Source: a bacterium 210820-DFI.6.37 (GTDB lineage: Bacteria; Bacillota; Clostridia; Peptostreptococcales; Anaerovoracaceae). Taken from it: DNA of 64,000 nt. Both the position numbers and the translations under genes were made by a program. Of the stretch, positions 62,233-64,000 are shown in pieces (position 1 is the stretch's first letter; every line of letters starts with the position of its first letter). The stretch lies in assembly GCA_020558355.1 (NCBI GenBank), contig JAJCKG010000012.1, forward strand, positions 1-64,000, written 5' to 3'. A model generated the notes under the pieces. That model was not told the origin of the DNA. It ran no database searches and saw only the letters and a list, made by a program, of their open reading frames with translations.

Positions 62233-64000
62233 ATGCGCAGTGAACTGACAGCGTTGAGAAATAAAATGAAGGAAAAGGGGATTCAGGTCTACCTGATTCC
62301 CACAACAGACTGGCATGGCTCCGAATATGTAAACGATTTTTTTAAATGCAGAGAATACATATCCGGCTTTACAGGATCGGCAGGGACCTTAGCGGTGGAG
62401 GCGGATTCAGCCCGCCTGTGGACAGATGGACGATATTTCATACAGGCGGAAAAGCAGCTGGCGGGAAGCGGAATCACGCTGATGAAAATGGGAGAGCCAG
62501 GCGTACCGGAGCTGGAAGACTATCTGGCCGGCCTGCCGAAGGAAACCGTTATTGGCTTTGACGGAAGAGTCATCAGCTGGAGACTGGGCGAAAAGCTGCA
62601 GGAACAGTTTCGGGTCCTTTACGACGTAGACCTGGCGGGAGATGTCTGGCTGGATCGGCCGCGGCTGACCCCATCGAAGATCTATCCGCTTCCTTTATCC
62701 GTCACAGGAGAAAGCGAGAAGTCAAAGCTGGCCAGGGTCCGGGCAGAAATGGGAGACGCGGATTACCTTCTGGTCAGCCGTCTGGAGGATGTGGCCTGGC
62801 TGTACAATCTGAGAGGAAGCGATATCGATTATACACCGGTATTTTATTCCTTCGCACTGATCTCGCAATCCGAAGACCAGCTGTATGTAATGGACCAGAC
62901 GTACCGGGCCGCCCAGGACGGCGTGAAGGCGTATGAAGATATCGTTTCTGATCTGGAGCAGCTTCATGACTGCAGCGTAATACTGGATCAGGATTCCGCT
63001 TCTTACAGCATCAGCAAAAGCTTTAACAAATCAGTACAAAAGCGTTTCCTAAAAAGCCCTATCGAAGCATTGAAAGCAGTGAAAAATGAAACGGAAATCG
63101 CCGCGACCCGCAGAGCCCATGAAAAAGACGGCATAGCAATGGCGGAGTTTCTCTGCTGGCTCAAGAAAAATATCGGTATAGAAAAAATCAGCGAATGTTC
63201 CGCGTCAGACCGGCTGGAAGCTTTTCGAAAAAAGCATGGCGCTTACGACCTGAGCTTTTCTACTATTGCGGGCTATGAAGAGCATGGAGCCATTGTCCAT
63301 TATTCGGCCACAGAGGAAAGCGACGCGGCGCTGCAAAAAAAGGGATTTCTGCTCATCGATTCCGGCGGCCAGTATGAAGACGGCACCACAGACATTACTA
63401 GAACAGTGGCTCTGGGACCTTTGGACGCGGATCGGAAAAAGCATTACACAGCTGTATTAAAGAGCCATATCGCTTTGGCCCGCACAGGTTTTACAAAGGA
63501 CGCCTCGGGGGCGGATCTGGACCGGATCGCAAGGAAACCTTTAAAAGATCTCGGGCTGGATTTCAAGCATGGAACCGGTCACGGCGTAGGGCATATGCTC
63601 AGTGTCCACGAAGGGCCTAATACCATCAGCCCCAGGGGGAAAGACTGTCATATCCTTCCTGGCATGATCACCAGCAATGAACCAGGAGTGTATCTGGAAG
63701 GAAAATACGGTATTCGTATCGAAAATGAACTGCTCTGTATCAAGCAGGGTGGGAATTATGCCTTTGAGTCCCTTACCCTGTGCCCATACGAGCGGGAAGC
63801 GATGGATCTCTCCATGCTGACAGAAGATGAAATTCAGTATATCGATCAATATCACCATCAGGTATATCAAACGCTAAAACCGCTGGCAGAGCCTGAAACA
63901 AGAGAATGGCTGGCCCGGCAGTGCCGGCCTCTGAGACAGGAAAAAGCCGTCTTAGAAGCGACTCAAAGCATCTGCCCCAAGTGCCGCAGGCCGGTTGACG
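62233..64000 (+). CDS. Xaa-Pro aminopeptidase (M24 family), 3' end outside window
   Basis: 589 codons are seen and the frame is still open at the window edge. The N-terminal creatinase-like domains (EYVNDFFKCREYISGFTGSAG) are followed by the M24 pita-bread domain with metal ligands in LLIDSGGQYEDGTTDITRTV, HGTGHGVGHMLSVHEGP, SNEPGVY and IENELL. It removes N-terminal residues before proline. The tail beyond ETREWL reads into CPKCRRPVD, an unusual zinc-ribbon-like end. An alternative TTG at 62173 in the same frame has a stronger site (GGGGGAGG). Confidence 0.93.
   Translation, partial: MRSELTALRNKMKEKGIQVYLIPTTDWHGSEYVNDFFKCREYISGFTGSAGTLAVEADSARLWTDGRYFIQAEKQLAGSGITLMKMGEPGVPELEDYLAGLPKETVIGFDGRVISWRLGEKLQEQFRVLYDVDLAGDVWLDRPRLTPSKIYPLPLSVTGESEKSKLARVRAEMGDADYLLVSRLEDVAWLYNLRGSDIDYTPVFYSFALISQSEDQLYVMDQTYRAAQDGVKAYEDIVSDLEQLHDCSVILDQDSASYSISKSFNKSVQKRFLKSPIEALKAVKNETEIAATRRAHEKDGIAMAEFLCWLKKNIGIEKISECSASDRLEAFRKKHGAYDLSFSTIAGYEEHGAIVHYSATEESDAALQKKGFLLIDSGGQYEDGTTDITRTVALGPLDADRKKHYTAVLKSHIALARTGFTKDASGADLDRIARKPLKDLGLDFKHGTGHGVGHMLSVHEGPNTISPRGKDCHILPGMITSNEPGVYLEGKYGIRIENELLCIKQGGNYAFESLTLCPYEREAMDLSMLTEDEIQYIDQYHHQVYQTLKPLAEPETREWLARQCRPLRQEKAVLEATQSICPKCRRPVD

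Overview
The window is a chromosomal segment of a spore-forming, Gram-positive anaerobe of the class Clostridia. The evidence is a Firmicutes-type replication-origin cluster (dnaA-dnaN-recF-gyrB-gyrA diverging from rpmH-rnpA-yidD-yidC-jag-mnmE-mnmG-rsmG-noc-parA-parB), followed by spoIIR and a SipL-like SPOCS/LysM protein. An aminomutase of amino-acid fermentation begins at the left edge. Strong AGGAGG-type ribosome binding sites are used throughout. I cannot name the genus; a relative of the Eubacteriales family XIII/Anaerovoracaceae would fit, but that is a guess.

Layout: 1-3.6 kb holds the aminomutase start, a MetE-like methyltransferase, a LysR regulator and the rpsF-ssb-rpsR operon. 3.7-10.4 kb is an AT-rich accessory island, all on the minus strand: exported proteins, a lipoprotein, a SUKH immunity protein, a broken secreted HNH-type toxin, an amidase_6 exoprotein and a VanZ-like protein. 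10.4-11.7 kb is an ECF sigma/anti-sigma pair. 12.5-15.9 kb holds a UvrD-like helicase, a YmaF protein and a lipoprotein. 16.2-25.4 kb is a seven-gene minus-strand unit. Five of its genes form a complete route from L-galactonate to pyruvate plus glyceraldehyde-3-phosphate (LgoD-like, UxaB, UxaA, KdgA, KdgK). They sit behind an amino-acid-type permease and a cytosolic M28 hydrolase. A divergent GntR regulator faces them across a region with three GTATAC palindromes. 26.5-30.6 kb carries a glucosaminidase-like protein, a membrane-bound LuxR regulator and an M28 lipoprotein paralogous to the cytosolic one. 30.7-38.6 kb is a mixed region (AAA/PD-(D/E)XK protein, nucleotidyltransferase, shikimate-kinase-like protein, PAP2, PlsC, zinc ribbon). 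It ends with an AlbA_2 regulator flanked by ~77-bp direct repeats. 38.9-41.1 kb is trpS with a SigB/F-type sigma factor and a degenerate RsbW-type anti-sigma factor.

41-58.9 kb is the origin domain. Genes are transcribed away from a bipartite origin, with DnaA boxes upstream of dnaA and a DnaA-trio unwinding element between dnaA and dnaN. Two parS sites lie by parAB, one of them inside a transcription terminator. 58.9-64 kb holds a SprT-like metalloprotein, the SipL-like protein, spoIIR and an Xaa-Pro aminopeptidase cut by the window edge.

The items most worth follow-up are the M28/permease/L-galactonate regulon, the repeat-flanked AlbA_2 gene, the decayed toxin, and the regulatory overlaps at spoIIR, noc/parS and recF/gyrB. 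All operon and operator statements are read from sequence layout only; nothing was searched against a database.
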